Origin: Flavobacterium sp. 9R | Lineage (GTDB): Bacteria > Bacteroidota > Bacteroidia > Flavobacteriales > Flavobacteriaceae | DNA: 64,000 bases | Direction: 5' to 3' | Assembly (NCBI RefSeq): GCF_902506345.1 | Contig: NZ_LR733413.1 | Coordinates: 1,795,099-1,859,098, forward strand | Part shown: piece after piece, positions 45,681 to 54,147 of the stretch | Layout: every line of letters starts with the position of its first letter | Numbering within the stretch: position 1 is the first letter of the stretch | Made by a program: the position numbers and the translations under genes | The notes under the pieces: model-generated | Database searches by the model: none | What the model was told of the DNA's origin: nothing | Seen by the model: only the letters and a program-made list of their open reading frames with translations

Positions 45681-46181
45681 TTAATTAGTTTTTTTAAAAT
45701 GATAAACGATGTCTTTCTGTTGTCCCGCAACATCTATTTTATCGATAAGTTCAAAGCTAGTCTCGGTTTGATTAGCAACTTTCAATAAAAATCCGGATTG
45801 TACGGTTTTGGATTTTACACCTGCTTCTACTATTTTCAGAACAAACATTCCTTCACTATTAATACTCCAAACGATAGGTGAGGAAAATGAAGTACAACCA
45901 GCACCAGCTAAAGCCATACTACCTTTGTTGTTATTAGAAATAAAATTCCAAGTACTACCGATAAAGCATTTAGAATCTGCAATGTTGAATGAATTTACTT
46001 TAAAATACTCAGAACCGGGATACGTCACATCTGCAATTTGCCAATTTCCTTTGATGGCAACTTGTGATTTTTTATCCAATTTGGTTGCTGCAACGGGAGC
46101 GGTGGGGGCAACTGCTGGGGCACTAGATTTACAGGCAAAAAGCAAAAAAACAAAGGTGCCCAATAGAATAAATTTCCTCAT
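45681..46181 (-). CDS. Lipocalin-like lipoprotein
   Basis: A 166-residue lipoprotein with lipobox FLLFAC and a Pro/Ala-rich linker, then a domain of about 130 residues. Its opening IKGNWQIADVTYPG and later strands (GSTWNFISNNNKGSM, FVLKIVEAG, SFELIDKIDV) fit a lipocalin-type beta-barrel seen in Bacteroidota. It is first in an operon with the OmpA-family gene, and the pair is likely surface- or periplasm-facing on the outer membrane. Ligand unknown. Confidence 0.8.
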   Translation of the reverse strand: MRKFILLGTFVFLLFACKSSAPAVAPTAPVAATKLDKKSQVAIKGNWQIADVTYPGSEYFKVNSFNIADSKCFIGSTWNFISNNNKGSMALAGAGCTSFSSPIVWSINSEGMFVLKIVEAGVKSKTVQSGFLLKVANQTETSFELIDKIDVAGQQKDIVYHFKKTN

Positions 46182-46212
46182 AACTATAACTGGTTTAAAA
46201 TTAATAGATTAA

Positions 46213-46220
46213 CAAATATA
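46213..46220 (-). promoter_or_regulatory. -7 box of the lipocalin-like/OmpA operon
   Basis: TATATTTG on the minus strand, 32 bases before the first start codon. Confidence 0.55.
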
Positions 46221-46362
46221 CGACGCAAAAAATTGCTTTAACACGAATTCAACTGTTTTTTTTAAAAAAATAGTCGTTGCGACATTTTGTCATTTTCATA
46301 GCAAATGGTATTCTATTTGAAGCGTGGTTTGCATCAAATTCAACTTAAAATAGTATTTAATT

Positions 46363-48249
46363 ATGACAACAGGTAAAATTAATGTTTCAGTAGAAAACAT
46401 CTTTCCTCTAATCAAAAAGTTTTTATACAGTGATCACGAAATCTTCTTGCGTGAATTGATTTCAAATGGAACCGATGCTACTCTAAAATTAAAGCACCTA
46501 ACCAGTATAGGAGAGGCTAAAGTAGAGTATGGCAATCCAATCATTGAAGTTAAAATTGACAAAGAGGGAAAAAAAATTCACATCATTGACCAAGGTCTAG
46601 GAATGACTGCTGATGAAGTAGAAAAATACATCAATCAGGTGGCTTTTTCTGGTGCAGAAGAGTTTTTGGACAAATACAAAGATTCTGCTAAAGACTCAGG
46701 TATTATTGGACATTTTGGTTTAGGATTCTACTCTGCCTTTATGGTGGCTGAAAAAGTAGAAATCTTCACTAAATCGTACAAAGACGAACCAGCTGCTCAC
46801 TGGACTTGTGACGGTAGCCCAGAATTTTCATTAGAACCTTGCGACAAAACCGACCGCGGTACTGAAATCGTGTTGCACGTAGCAGAAGATTCTTTAGAAT
46901 TTTTGGAAGAAAGTAAAATCAGAGAGTTGTTGAACAAATACAACAAGTTCATGCCAATTCCAATTAAATTTGGAACCAAAACTGAAACGCTTCCTAAGCC
47001 AGAAGATGCTCCAGAAGATTATACAGCCGAAACCGTTGAAGTTGACAACATCATCAACAACCCAAATCCAGCTTGGACTAAACAACCTGTAGATTTAAAA
47101 GATGAAGATTACAAAAGCTTCTATCGTGAATTGTATCCAATGCAATTTGAGGAGCCCTTATTTCATATTCACTTAAATGTTGATTATCCTTTCAACTTAA
47201 CTGGAATTTTGTACTTCCCAAAATTAGGAGCAGATTTACAAATCCAAAGAGATAAAATTCAATTGTTCCAAAACCAAGTTTACGTAACTGATAACGTAGA
47301 AGGTATTGTTCCTGAATTCTTAATGATGCTTCGCGGAGTAGTTGATTCTCCAGACATTCCGTTGAACGTTTCTCGTTCTGGTTTACAAGCTGATGGTGCT
47401 GTGAAGAAAATTTCAAACTACATCACTCGTAAAGTTGCGGATAAGTTGAAATCATTATTCAACGAAAACAGAGCCGATTTTGAAGCCAAATGGAACGATA
47501 TCAAAATTGTACTAGAGTACGGAATGCTTTCTGAAGATAAATTCTACGAAAAAGCAGGAGCCTTCGTATTGTATCCAACGGTAGATGATAAATATTTCAC
47601 ACTTGAAGAATTGAAAGAAGCTATCAAAGAAAACCAAACAGACAAAGATGGTAAATTGGTAGTATTGTATGCTGGAAACAAAGAAGCACAACACTCTTAT
47701 ATCGAAATTGCAAAAGATAAAGGCTACCAAGTATTGTTGCTAGATTCTCCAATCATTCCTCACTTGATTCAAAAATTAGAATCAGACAATAGTGGATTAA
47801 CTTTTGTTCGTGTGGACTCTGACCACATTGATAATTTAATCAAAAAAGAAGAAACTGCGATTTCTAAATTATCTACTGAAGAACAAGAAAGTTTAAAAAC
47901 GGTAGTGGAAACTATTGTTCCTAAACAAACGTATACCGTTCAGTTAGAAGCTTTGGATAGCAGTGCAGCACCATTCATCATCACACAACCAGAATTCATG
48001 CGTCGTATGAAAGAAATGAGTCAAACCGGTGGCGGTGGAATGTTTGGAATGGGTAATTTCCCAGAAATGTACAACTTAGTGGTAAACACCAATTCAGATT
48101 TGGCTACAAGCATCTTGAACAACGAAGACAAAACGGTTCAAGAAAACTTGGTAAAACAAGCCTTAGATTTGGCGAAACTATCTCAAAACTTATTAAAAGG
48201 AGAAGCTTTGACTGCCTTTGTAAAAAGAAGTTTTGAAATGATTAAATAA
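46363..48249 (+). CDS. htpG: HSP90-family chaperone HtpG
   Basis: A 628-residue Hsp90. The GHKL ATPase N-domain has ELISNGTDATLKLK, IIDQGLGM, FSGAEEF and GHFGLGFYSAFMVA. The middle domain carries GVVDSPDIPLNVSRSGLQ with the conserved Arg. A C-terminal dimerisation part completes the protein, with no MEEVD tail, as expected for bacteria. The variants GTDA and DQGLGM are those I associate with Bacteroidota HtpG. No heat-shock promoter element was recognised. It assists folding of client proteins in the cytoplasm. Confidence 0.97.
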   Translation: MTTGKINVSVENIFPLIKKFLYSDHEIFLRELISNGTDATLKLKHLTSIGEAKVEYGNPIIEVKIDKEGKKIHIIDQGLGMTADEVEKYINQVAFSGAEEFLDKYKDSAKDSGIIGHFGLGFYSAFMVAEKVEIFTKSYKDEPAAHWTCDGSPEFSLEPCDKTDRGTEIVLHVAEDSLEFLEESKIRELLNKYNKFMPIPIKFGTKTETLPKPEDAPEDYTAETVEVDNIINNPNPAWTKQPVDLKDEDYKSFYRELYPMQFEEPLFHIHLNVDYPFNLTGILYFPKLGADLQIQRDKIQLFQNQVYVTDNVEGIVPEFLMMLRGVVDSPDIPLNVSRSGLQADGAVKKISNYITRKVADKLKSLFNENRADFEAKWNDIKIVLEYGMLSEDKFYEKAGAFVLYPTVDDKYFTLEELKEAIKENQTDKDGKLVVLYAGNKEAQHSYIEIAKDKGYQVLLLDSPIIPHLIQKLESDNSGLTFVRVDSDHIDNLIKKEETAISKLSTEEQESLKTVVETIVPKQTYTVQLEALDSSAAPFIITQPEFMRRMKEMSQTGGGGMFGMGNFPEMYNLVVNTNSDLATSILNNEDKTVQENLVKQALDLAKLSQNLLKGEALTAFVKRSFEMIK

Positions 48250-48271
48250 AATATTTTTTACCATAATCATC

Positions 48272-48303
48272 AACCTGCAAATCTTCATTTGCAGGTTTTT
48301 TTT
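48272..48303 (+). terminator. Rho-independent terminator of htpG
   Basis: AACCTGCAAAT (48272-48282) pairs perfectly with ATTTGCAGGTT (48287-48297), with a CTTC loop and eight T. Confidence 0.95.
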
Positions 48304-48398
48304 ATGCTTCCTACTGAGAAAAAACAGAACTTTTACAACTGTTTAACCGAATCAAAAAATTATGTATTTTTATTGAGAATTTTCAAAGCTCTCAAAAC

Positions 48399-49346
48399 AT
48401 GTACAAACAAGCTCCCAACGATTATTTCCTGCCGTCTTTTTTGAAATCAGCTCCTATAAAAATTGCACTAGTAGCTTTTATTTATAACGCCCTAGCTTTT
48501 ATTAGCTATCAAATTACTGTTACTCCAGATAACATCGCTCCAATATACACAGCAGCAGGATTTGCACTAGCTTCGGTTTTAATTATGGGCAGAAAAACGC
48601 TAATTGGGATTTGGATTGGCTCAGTGGTAGCTAACATGTTTTCATTTTGGGACACCAGCCAAATGCTTGAACTACCCTTAATTTCAACTGTTTTGTCGGC
48701 TGTTTTAGTGGCTTCTGGTGTTACGTTAGGTGCCGCTTTAGGTGCGTATTTTATTAATCTTCTAAATAAAGGAACTTATCCTTTAAAGACAGGATGGGGA
48801 GTTATTATATTTTTGGCAATTAGTGTGTTTTATTCCGCCATCTGTTCTTTACTTGGAGTAAGTGTCATATCCCTTTTTGGTCTAAGTGCTCCAAATCATT
48901 TCATATTCAACTGGACAACTTGGTGGCAAGGAGACTTTATTGGAACGATAATCCTCACGCCATTTTTGACTTCTTGGCTATACCGTTATCATATCAAAAT
49001 TATCGCTACTTCTTTATTAGAGGCTTTGGCCTTAGGATTGGTTACTATTTTTATCTGTGTTTTGGTCGCTTTCGACCATGCAGACGACCAATACCTTTTA
49101 ATCATCGTTTTACTTTGGGCTACTTTCCGTTTCAGAATTCGAGGGGTTTCAATTATTGCGGCTTTGTTTGCCCTATTATCGACAATTTACGGAAGTTTGG
49201 GCTATGGTTCTTTTGCCATGACAACACCAGAAGCGTCATTGACGTATATTAATTCTTTTTTCGGGTTAAGTACTATGATTGCTTTGATAATGGCTGGTTT
49301 CTACTCTGATTATTTGCATAAAAAACTTGACAAAATAAAAGCCTAA
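48399..49346 (+). CDS. Stand-alone MASE1-domain membrane protein
   Basis: A 315-residue protein with eight or so membrane segments. It contains the MASE1 hallmarks: an early AGFALASVLIMGRKTLIGIWIG, then NWTTWWQGDFIGTIILTPFL near residues 170-190. MASE1 is normally the N-terminal sensor of histidine kinases or diguanylate cyclases. Here the protein ends with a short basic tail after the last helix and has no output domain. The stop is a true TAA and no frame downstream continues it. It may act with a separate partner, or be the remnant of a longer sensor. Confidence 0.8.
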   Translation: MYKQAPNDYFLPSFLKSAPIKIALVAFIYNALAFISYQITVTPDNIAPIYTAAGFALASVLIMGRKTLIGIWIGSVVANMFSFWDTSQMLELPLISTVLSAVLVASGVTLGAALGAYFINLLNKGTYPLKTGWGVIIFLAISVFYSAICSLLGVSVISLFGLSAPNHFIFNWTTWWQGDFIGTIILTPFLTSWLYRYHIKIIATSLLEALALGLVTIFICVLVAFDHADDQYLLIIVLLWATFRFRIRGVSIIAALFALLSTIYGSLGYGSFAMTTPEASLTYINSFFGLSTMIALIMAGFYSDYLHKKLDKIKA

Positions 49347-49454
49347 AAAAGGAAACCACGCACTCAAACAGCTGTTAATTATTTTCTGCGATTTATTATG
49401 GCTATGTCATTGCTTTTACTATTTTTGAAGCAACCAAACCTTAAACTTATCCGT

Positions 49455-50288
49455 ATGAAAAATGTAAAACAAGTACTGCTAGTCATAATTGCAGCTGCTT
49501 TTTCTGTTACTTCTTGTACCAAAGATGAAATAGTAAATGCAACAGACACGAACACCGTAGTAGCTTCAGCCACAATTGACGCCATCAACGAACTGGATTT
49601 CAAAACGGGAACGCAAGTTACCTTCGAAAATTCTTTATCGAAATCAACCAATAAATCTACTGTAAATTCTTTAGTAGGAGCTTGTGCTACTATTACTGTA
49701 GACAACTTAACGCCTAATGTTTTTCCAAAAGTGATAACGATAGACTTTGGAACGGGTTGTACTACTAACAACATCACTCGAAAAGGAAAATTAAAAGTTA
49801 CTTTGTCTGGTTTAGTAAGCACTCCAAAAGCCACTATGAAAATAGAACGCGAAAACTATTATGTAAACGGATTAAAAGTAGAGGGAACAGTAGTATATGT
49901 TAATGAAACTGTAACCCCAAATATTCCACAATGGAGCAGAACCATTACCAATGGTAAACTTACCAACTTAGAAGGAATGGTGTTCTTAAATTCTGGAACG
50001 CATACCATCAAACAAACGGAAGGAGTAGGTACTCCATTAGTACTTGCAGACAACACTTACGAGATGACACAAGGAAATCATACTGTAAGCAAAGAAAACG
50101 GACCAAGTTTAACTTTAACTGTAGCTGAATCTTTGGTAAAGAAATACAATTGTGATTATGTTTCAAAAGGAAAACTAACCGTAAAAGGTAGTCTACTTAA
50201 CGGTACAATTGATTACGGAAATGGAGATTGTGACAACAAATTCACCTATACCCATGAAAATGGTTTAGTTTTTAACTTAACTATGTAA
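49455..50288 (+). CDS. Lipoprotein of unknown function
   Basis: A 277-residue lipoprotein. The ATG at 49455 places the signal MKNVKQVLLVIIAAAFSVTSC with its lipobox at the N-terminus; an earlier ATG at 49398 would bury it. The mature part is Thr/Asn-rich and predicted all-beta (GKLKVTLSGLVSTPKATMKI, SRTITNGKLTNLEG), with two CDxx motifs near the C-terminus (KYNCDYVSKGK, NGDCDNKF). I do not recognise a family. It is probably outer-membrane tethered. Own terminator downstream. Confidence 0.75.
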   Translation: MKNVKQVLLVIIAAAFSVTSCTKDEIVNATDTNTVVASATIDAINELDFKTGTQVTFENSLSKSTNKSTVNSLVGACATITVDNLTPNVFPKVITIDFGTGCTTNNITRKGKLKVTLSGLVSTPKATMKIERENYYVNGLKVEGTVVYVNETVTPNIPQWSRTITNGKLTNLEGMVFLNSGTHTIKQTEGVGTPLVLADNTYEMTQGNHTVSKENGPSLTLTVAESLVKKYNCDYVSKGKLTVKGSLLNGTIDYGNGDCDNKFTYTHENGLVFNLTM

Positions 50289-50308
50289 TTCAAAATCTTC
50301 ATTAAAAA

Positions 50309-50349
50309 AAATCTTCGTTTCAATTACTGAAACGAAGATTTTTTTTTTT
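50309..50349 (+). terminator. Rho-independent terminator of the lipoprotein gene
   Basis: AATCTTCGTTTCA and TGAAACGAAGATT form a 13-bp stem around ATTAC, followed by a run of T to 50349. Confidence 0.95.
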
Positions 50350-50389
50350 GAATTCAAGTCAAAGTTATCCGACCTTTGTAAAAAAAAAG

Positions 50390-50821
50390 ATGACACTACA
50401 AATAGAAACCCCAGCACTACTATTCTCTGCAACTTCCTTGATTTTATTGGCATATACCAATCGTTTTTTAACTTTAGCCACGATTATACGTGGGTTAAAA
50501 AAAGCCTACAAAGAGAAAGAGAACAGCATGATTTTGTTAGAAATCAAAAATCTAAATTTGCGGTTAACACTAATTCGGTACATGCAAATGGCAGGCGTAA
50601 TGAGTTTATTTCTATCTGTTTTCGCCATGTTATTGCTGTATCTCAACCAACAAATTGCTGGGATTTACTTATTTGGTTTTAGTTTATTGGCCTTATTGCT
50701 TTCCTTAGGATTATCATTTTGGGAAATTAATATTTCTGTCGGTGCTTTGCGATTGCATCTAAGTGATTTGACTCAAAAAGAAAAAACAAAAGACTATCCC
50801 GCTAATACAATCGACAAATAA
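50390..50821 (+). CDS. DUF2721-family membrane protein
   Basis: A 143-residue protein with three hydrophobic segments: TPALLFSATSLILLAYTNRFL, YMQMAGVMSLFLSVFAMLLLYL and YLFGFSLLALLLSLGLSF. The second is preceded by a charged helix. The order and the SLILLAYTNRFLTLATIIR phrase fit DUF2721, function unknown. The ATG at 50390 is preferred; the upstream ATG at 50348 lies in the preceding terminator tail. Its 3' end overlaps the convergent transporter gene by 28 bases. Confidence 0.8.
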   Translation: MTLQIETPALLFSATSLILLAYTNRFLTLATIIRGLKKAYKEKENSMILLEIKNLNLRLTLIRYMQMAGVMSLFLSVFAMLLLYLNQQIAGIYLFGFSLLALLLSLGLSFWEINISVGALRLHLSDLTQKEKTKDYPANTIDK

Positions 50822-51762
50822 ATTGGCATTCCGAAAGTAATATTGAAAGGGAACGTGACTGCTAAAGCCATTGGTAAGAAAATCCCCGGATTCGCTTTTG
50901 GAACTGCAATTTTCATTGCCGCAGGTACAGCAATATAAGATGCACTAGAAGCTAGTACGGCAAATATGAAGCGATTCCCAATATCTGTTGTAATATATTG
51001 ACTCAGGTAAGCAACAATACAACCATTAATCAAAGGAATAATGATGGCAAAGAAAAAGCTGAACCAACCACTTTTAAAGAAGTCACCTAGTTTTCTACCA
51101 CTTACAATTCCCATATCAAGTAAGAATATTGCCAAAAACCCCTTAAAAATATCTGTTGTAAAAGGTTTGATTCCTAAAGCAGCTTTATCACTAGCCAGCA
51201 AACCAATTATTAAACTACCTATAATTAACAATACGCTTCCATTCGTAAATGAATGTTTAATAACCTCAGATAATTTAGATGGCTGTTCAGTAGCACTTTT
51301 TTTACTATACATTCTGATTAAGATTACACCCACAATAATTGCTGGAGCTTCCATAAGTGCCATAACCGCGACCATATGTCCACTAAAACTATGACCTTGC
51401 ATCTCTAAAAAAGAAATCGCCGTCACAAAAGTAACCGCACTCACAGAACCATAGGCCGCAGCAATAGCTCCTGAATTGTCTATGCTAAATTTTTTCTTTA
51501 AGATGAAAAAAGTGTATAAGGGTATCAAAACAGAAACTGCCATTCCAAATATAATGGACCAGAATATATCAATATTGATTTCGCTATGCGCCAACTCCTG
51601 CCCTCCTTTAAACCCAATAGAAAACAAAAGGTAAAGAGAAATAAACTTGGAGGTATTGTTTGGAATTTCTAAATCACTTTTTAAGTATACGGCTATGATT
51701 CCGAGAAGAAAGAAAAGCAATGCAGGATTAGTAACGTTTTCAATTAGTAAGTCTAAATTCAT
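50794..51762 (-). CDS. SbtA-type sodium-dependent bicarbonate permease
   Basis: A 322-residue transporter with ten predicted helices in two inverted five-helix halves, as in SbtA of cyanobacteria. Family-like segments are NPALLFFLLGIIAVYLKSDLEIP, LLFSIGFKGGQELA, AAYGSVSAVTFVTAI and SSASYIAVPAAMKIAVP near the C-terminal half. It would bring bicarbonate in with sodium, which heterotrophs need for carboxylation reactions. The last gene of a five-gene operon. It carries no PII-like SbtB partner gene next to it. Confidence 0.88.
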   Translation of the reverse strand: MNLDLLIENVTNPALLFFLLGIIAVYLKSDLEIPNNTSKFISLYLLFSIGFKGGQELAHSEINIDIFWSIIFGMAVSVLIPLYTFFILKKKFSIDNSGAIAAAYGSVSAVTFVTAISFLEMQGHSFSGHMVAVMALMEAPAIIVGVILIRMYSKKSATEQPSKLSEVIKHSFTNGSVLLIIGSLIIGLLASDKAALGIKPFTTDIFKGFLAIFLLDMGIVSGRKLGDFFKSGWFSFFFAIIIPLINGCIVAYLSQYITTDIGNRFIFAVLASSASYIAVPAAMKIAVPKANPGIFLPMALAVTFPFNITFGMPIYLSIVLAG

Positions 51763-51785
51763 AGGTTTTGTTTTGTTTTTAAAAT

Positions 51786-52742
51786 TTATACTGCTGAGGC
51801 TCTTAACAACTTGTCGTTGATGGCTACCCCAATGCCTTCGTTAGGAACTTTTTCGACTATAATAACATCAATAGGCTGAGCATCCATTTCATGAAGTGTT
51901 GCATACAATCTACTGGCTGCTTCTTCTAAACTACCATTGCTTGACAATTTTTTTTGATAATGAATAGCTGGGTGGTTATATTCTTTGCAGAAAGACACTA
52001 CCCCTACCCTTTTTTCAGTGATTGTTGCAAGTATTTTTTCAACATCTTCTGAGAAAATTGTACTAGTAGAAGGAGCATAATGCTTGGATAACATCCCAGG
52101 TGCTACAGGAGCTACATCATCTTTAGTAAAAACTTTTAAAGGCCCAACTATTGCTTCAATATCCGCTATGGATGTAGCACCAGCTCGATACAAAACAGCT
52201 TGGTCTTCTTCAAATCCAACAATGGTTGACTCGATACCTTGTGAACATGCTCCTCCATCTAAAACATGGACTAAACTGGAATCGAAATAATTCGCAACAT
52301 GCGCTGCTGTAGTAGGGCTGATTGAGCCAAAAGGATTCGCACTTGGAGCAGCTAAGGGAAAATCCAACTGATTTAAAAGTGCCAGCGCAACTGGATGATT
52401 GGGCACTCGAACCGCAACTGTATCCTTTCCTGCAGTTATCAAGTCGGAAATATTCTCTTGTTTTTTAAGAACCAATGTCAATGGCCCAGGCCAAAAAGTT
52501 TCAGCTAACAATCTCGCTTTATCTGGAATATTCGCAGCAACTTTTTCTAATTCGGTATACGATTTTAAATGCACAATCAAGGGATTGTACATTGGGCGAT
52601 TCTTTAACTCAAAAATACTTCGGATGGCTTTTTCACTATATATGTTGCCAGCCAAACCATAAACAGTCTCAGTAGGAATAGCTACTACTGATTCCTTTTG
52701 TAGCAATTGTATTGCTTTTGTTAAATCTTTAGTATTATTCAT
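51786..52742 (-). CDS. L-threonylcarbamoyladenylate synthase (Sua5/YrdC family)
   Basis: A 318-residue Sua5-type enzyme that uses bicarbonate, threonine and ATP to make the intermediate for the t6A37 modification of tRNA. The YrdC domain (residues 1-190) has VAIPTETVYGLAGN, KNRPMYNPLIVHL and SANPFGSISPT. A linker leads to a C-terminal Sua5 domain ending in GVGVAINDKLLRAS. The bicarbonate requirement of this reaction may explain why the gene sits in an operon with a bicarbonate permease; that link is inference. Confidence 0.93.
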   Translation of the reverse strand: MNNTKDLTKAIQLLQKESVVAIPTETVYGLAGNIYSEKAIRSIFELKNRPMYNPLIVHLKSYTELEKVAANIPDKARLLAETFWPGPLTLVLKKQENISDLITAGKDTVAVRVPNHPVALALLNQLDFPLAAPSANPFGSISPTTAAHVANYFDSSLVHVLDGGACSQGIESTIVGFEEDQAVLYRAGATSIADIEAIVGPLKVFTKDDVAPVAPGMLSKHYAPSTSTIFSEDVEKILATITEKRVGVVSFCKEYNHPAIHYQKKLSSNGSLEEAASRLYATLHEMDAQPIDVIIVEKVPNEGIGVAINDKLLRASAV

Positions 52743-52745
52743 TCG

Positions 52746-53603
52746 TTAAGGATTACAATAATTACAAAAACCTGGATCCTCTGTTTTTTTATGCTTCGGA
52801 TACCAATCTTCTTGGGTATAAGAACACTTTTTACAACTATAAATATGGCTCAATACAGAGGATGTTGCACTCCCACACCAAGAACAAGGCAGTCCCGTTT
52901 TGACATCTGTAATGGTAAATCCAGGAGTTTGACATTCTGGACACAAGGACTGAACGTTTTGAACCAATTGCTTAGTTGCTACGCTAATGATTTCCATTCG
53001 GGTAGGATTGTACAAAGCTCTCATATCTGTTTCAACAAACACCGAATGATATTTAGATTGTATAGTATGAAAACTTTCCAATAGCACTTTCTCAGAAAGT
53101 ATACCTTTTACCATTCCTTCAGTACTTTCCTGACTACTTCTCAAAATCAATCCGTGCGTCGGAAAATCTACTTGTGAGGCAAAATCGAGAAGATCCTTTT
53201 CACATTCAACAACCTTCCCTGCAAAATTGGTTTTAAAACTTACTGCTCTGCCGATAATCTCTAAATTATGTAGTCGATCAATTAAAACAACCAATTCGTC
53301 GTCTGCTGTTGCAAAATAGGCAGAAGGATGAGGACCGAATGAACCTTCGGAGGCTACTGCCAAATCACAATCTGTGGCAACAATTGCTGCTAAACATTTC
53401 TGACGCGCCACGGTCAAGGCATCAGAAACTCTAGTTATTTCTCCTGAAAAAGTACCAAAACTATCGGTATCTAAATCTTTTGGAGTAGTGCAAATAACAC
53501 CTAAACCTTTTTCTAAAATAGGAGCCATCACTTGCTCTTTATGATGCATAGTGGCTATCACAAGCTGACGCCCTTTGAAACTATTTAGCGTTGTCCAACT
53601 CAA
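52746..53603 (-). CDS. Conserved hypothetical protein with four CxxC motifs (DUF6671-like)
   Basis: A 285-residue protein. Residues 1-215 form an unassigned alpha/beta domain with phrases such as RQLVIATMHHKEQVMAP, TDSFGTFSGEITR, ATDCDLAVASEGSFGPHP and LILRSSQ. The last 65 residues hold CPEC (221-224), CSWC (240-243), CKKC (257-260) and CNYC (280-283), which are enough for two zinc sites. It resembles proteins called DUF6671 of unknown function. It overlaps the previous gene by 23 bases and ends 3 bases before the Sua5 gene, so it is tightly coupled to both. Confidence 0.8.
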   Translation of the reverse strand: MSWTTLNSFKGRQLVIATMHHKEQVMAPILEKGLGVICTTPKDLDTDSFGTFSGEITRVSDALTVARQKCLAAIVATDCDLAVASEGSFGPHPSAYFATADDELVVLIDRLHNLEIIGRAVSFKTNFAGKVVECEKDLLDFASQVDFPTHGLILRSSQESTEGMVKGILSEKVLLESFHTIQSKYHSVFVETDMRALYNPTRMEIISVATKQLVQNVQSLCPECQTPGFTITDVKTGLPCSWCGSATSSVLSHIYSCKKCSYTQEDWYPKHKKTEDPGFCNYCNP

Positions 53604-53865
53604 TTTTAATTTGGCTAGTGATTTTTAACTTAAAACCGTTTTCTTCTGCATTCTCTAATAATTCTTGAATTTGCAACTGTACTTCTTGCAACTCTGAAAT
53701 TCTCTTCTTAGAGTTGGTAGCATCTTTCTCAAACCGAATTTCATTACTAAAACTCTCCAAAGAATGATAATTAATCTTATTGTTAATCAAAGGGAATAGC
53801 ACTTTGGCTGCTCCTGCTGGAGTAAATTCCCCATCGATTAATTGAAATTGGAAGTCTTTTTCCAT
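53581..53865 (-). CDS. Small hypothetical protein of 94 residues
   Basis: An acidic, mostly helical 94-residue protein. It has an N-terminal strand-like part (FQFQLIDGEFTPAGAAKVLF) and a coiled-coil helix (NSKKRISELQEVQLQIQELLENAEE). No known domain. Its 3' end overlaps the four-CxxC gene by 23 bases, so translation is coupled. It may bind its neighbour. Confidence 0.75.
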   Translation of the reverse strand: MEKDFQFQLIDGEFTPAGAAKVLFPLINNKINYHSLESFSNEIRFEKDATNSKKRISELQEVQLQIQELLENAEENGFKLKITSQIKIELDNAK

Positions 53866-53882
53866 AAAAAGGGCTATTTTAA

Positions 53883-54062
53883 TTAAAGTTTATATTTTAA
53901 ATCTTTCAATATCTGTGTACCACAAAGAATACCAATTACTAACAGTACACTAAAAAAGGAATTCTCAGGTTCTAAAAAAGCAAAGGCTAGCACAACAAGT
54001 AACACAATAAGTACTGCTGTCAATTTCACTTTTTGAAACAATGTCAATTCTTGATGGTTCAT
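53883..54062 (-). CDS. Small membrane protein of 59 residues
   Basis: A 59-residue frame starting MNHQELTLFQKVKLTAVLIV and ending in LKDLKYKL, with two hydrophobic helices (residues about 14-30 and 36-50) joined by LEPENS. It begins the operon that contains the 94-residue protein, the four-CxxC protein, the Sua5 enzyme and the bicarbonate permease, 17 bases before the next gene. It is absent from automatic calls with a 60-residue cut-off. Function unknown. Confidence 0.7.
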   Translation of the reverse strand: MNHQELTLFQKVKLTAVLIVLLVVLAFAFLEPENSFFSVLLVIGILCGTQILKDLKYKL

Positions 54063-54115
54063 AATTTTATTTTTTCTGTGGCAAAATTCAATAAATCAAG
54101 TCATTAATTTTTATT

Positions 54116-54123
54116 TATATTTG
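54116..54123 (+). promoter_or_regulatory. -7 box of the LysR gene in the divergent intergenic region
   Basis: TATATTTG, 24 bases before the LysR start. The 85-base gap to the operon at 54062 must hold both promoters and any LysR site. An ATAAAT/ATTTAT inverted pair surrounds the middle of it, but no strict T-N11-A site is convincing. Confidence 0.5.
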
Positions 54124-54147
54124 TAATAAACATCATTAAATATTTTT

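Noticed and set aside
50348..50390. Earlier start of the DUF2721 gene
   Set aside because: The extra 14 residues read through the tail of the preceding terminator and are not hydrophobic or family-like.
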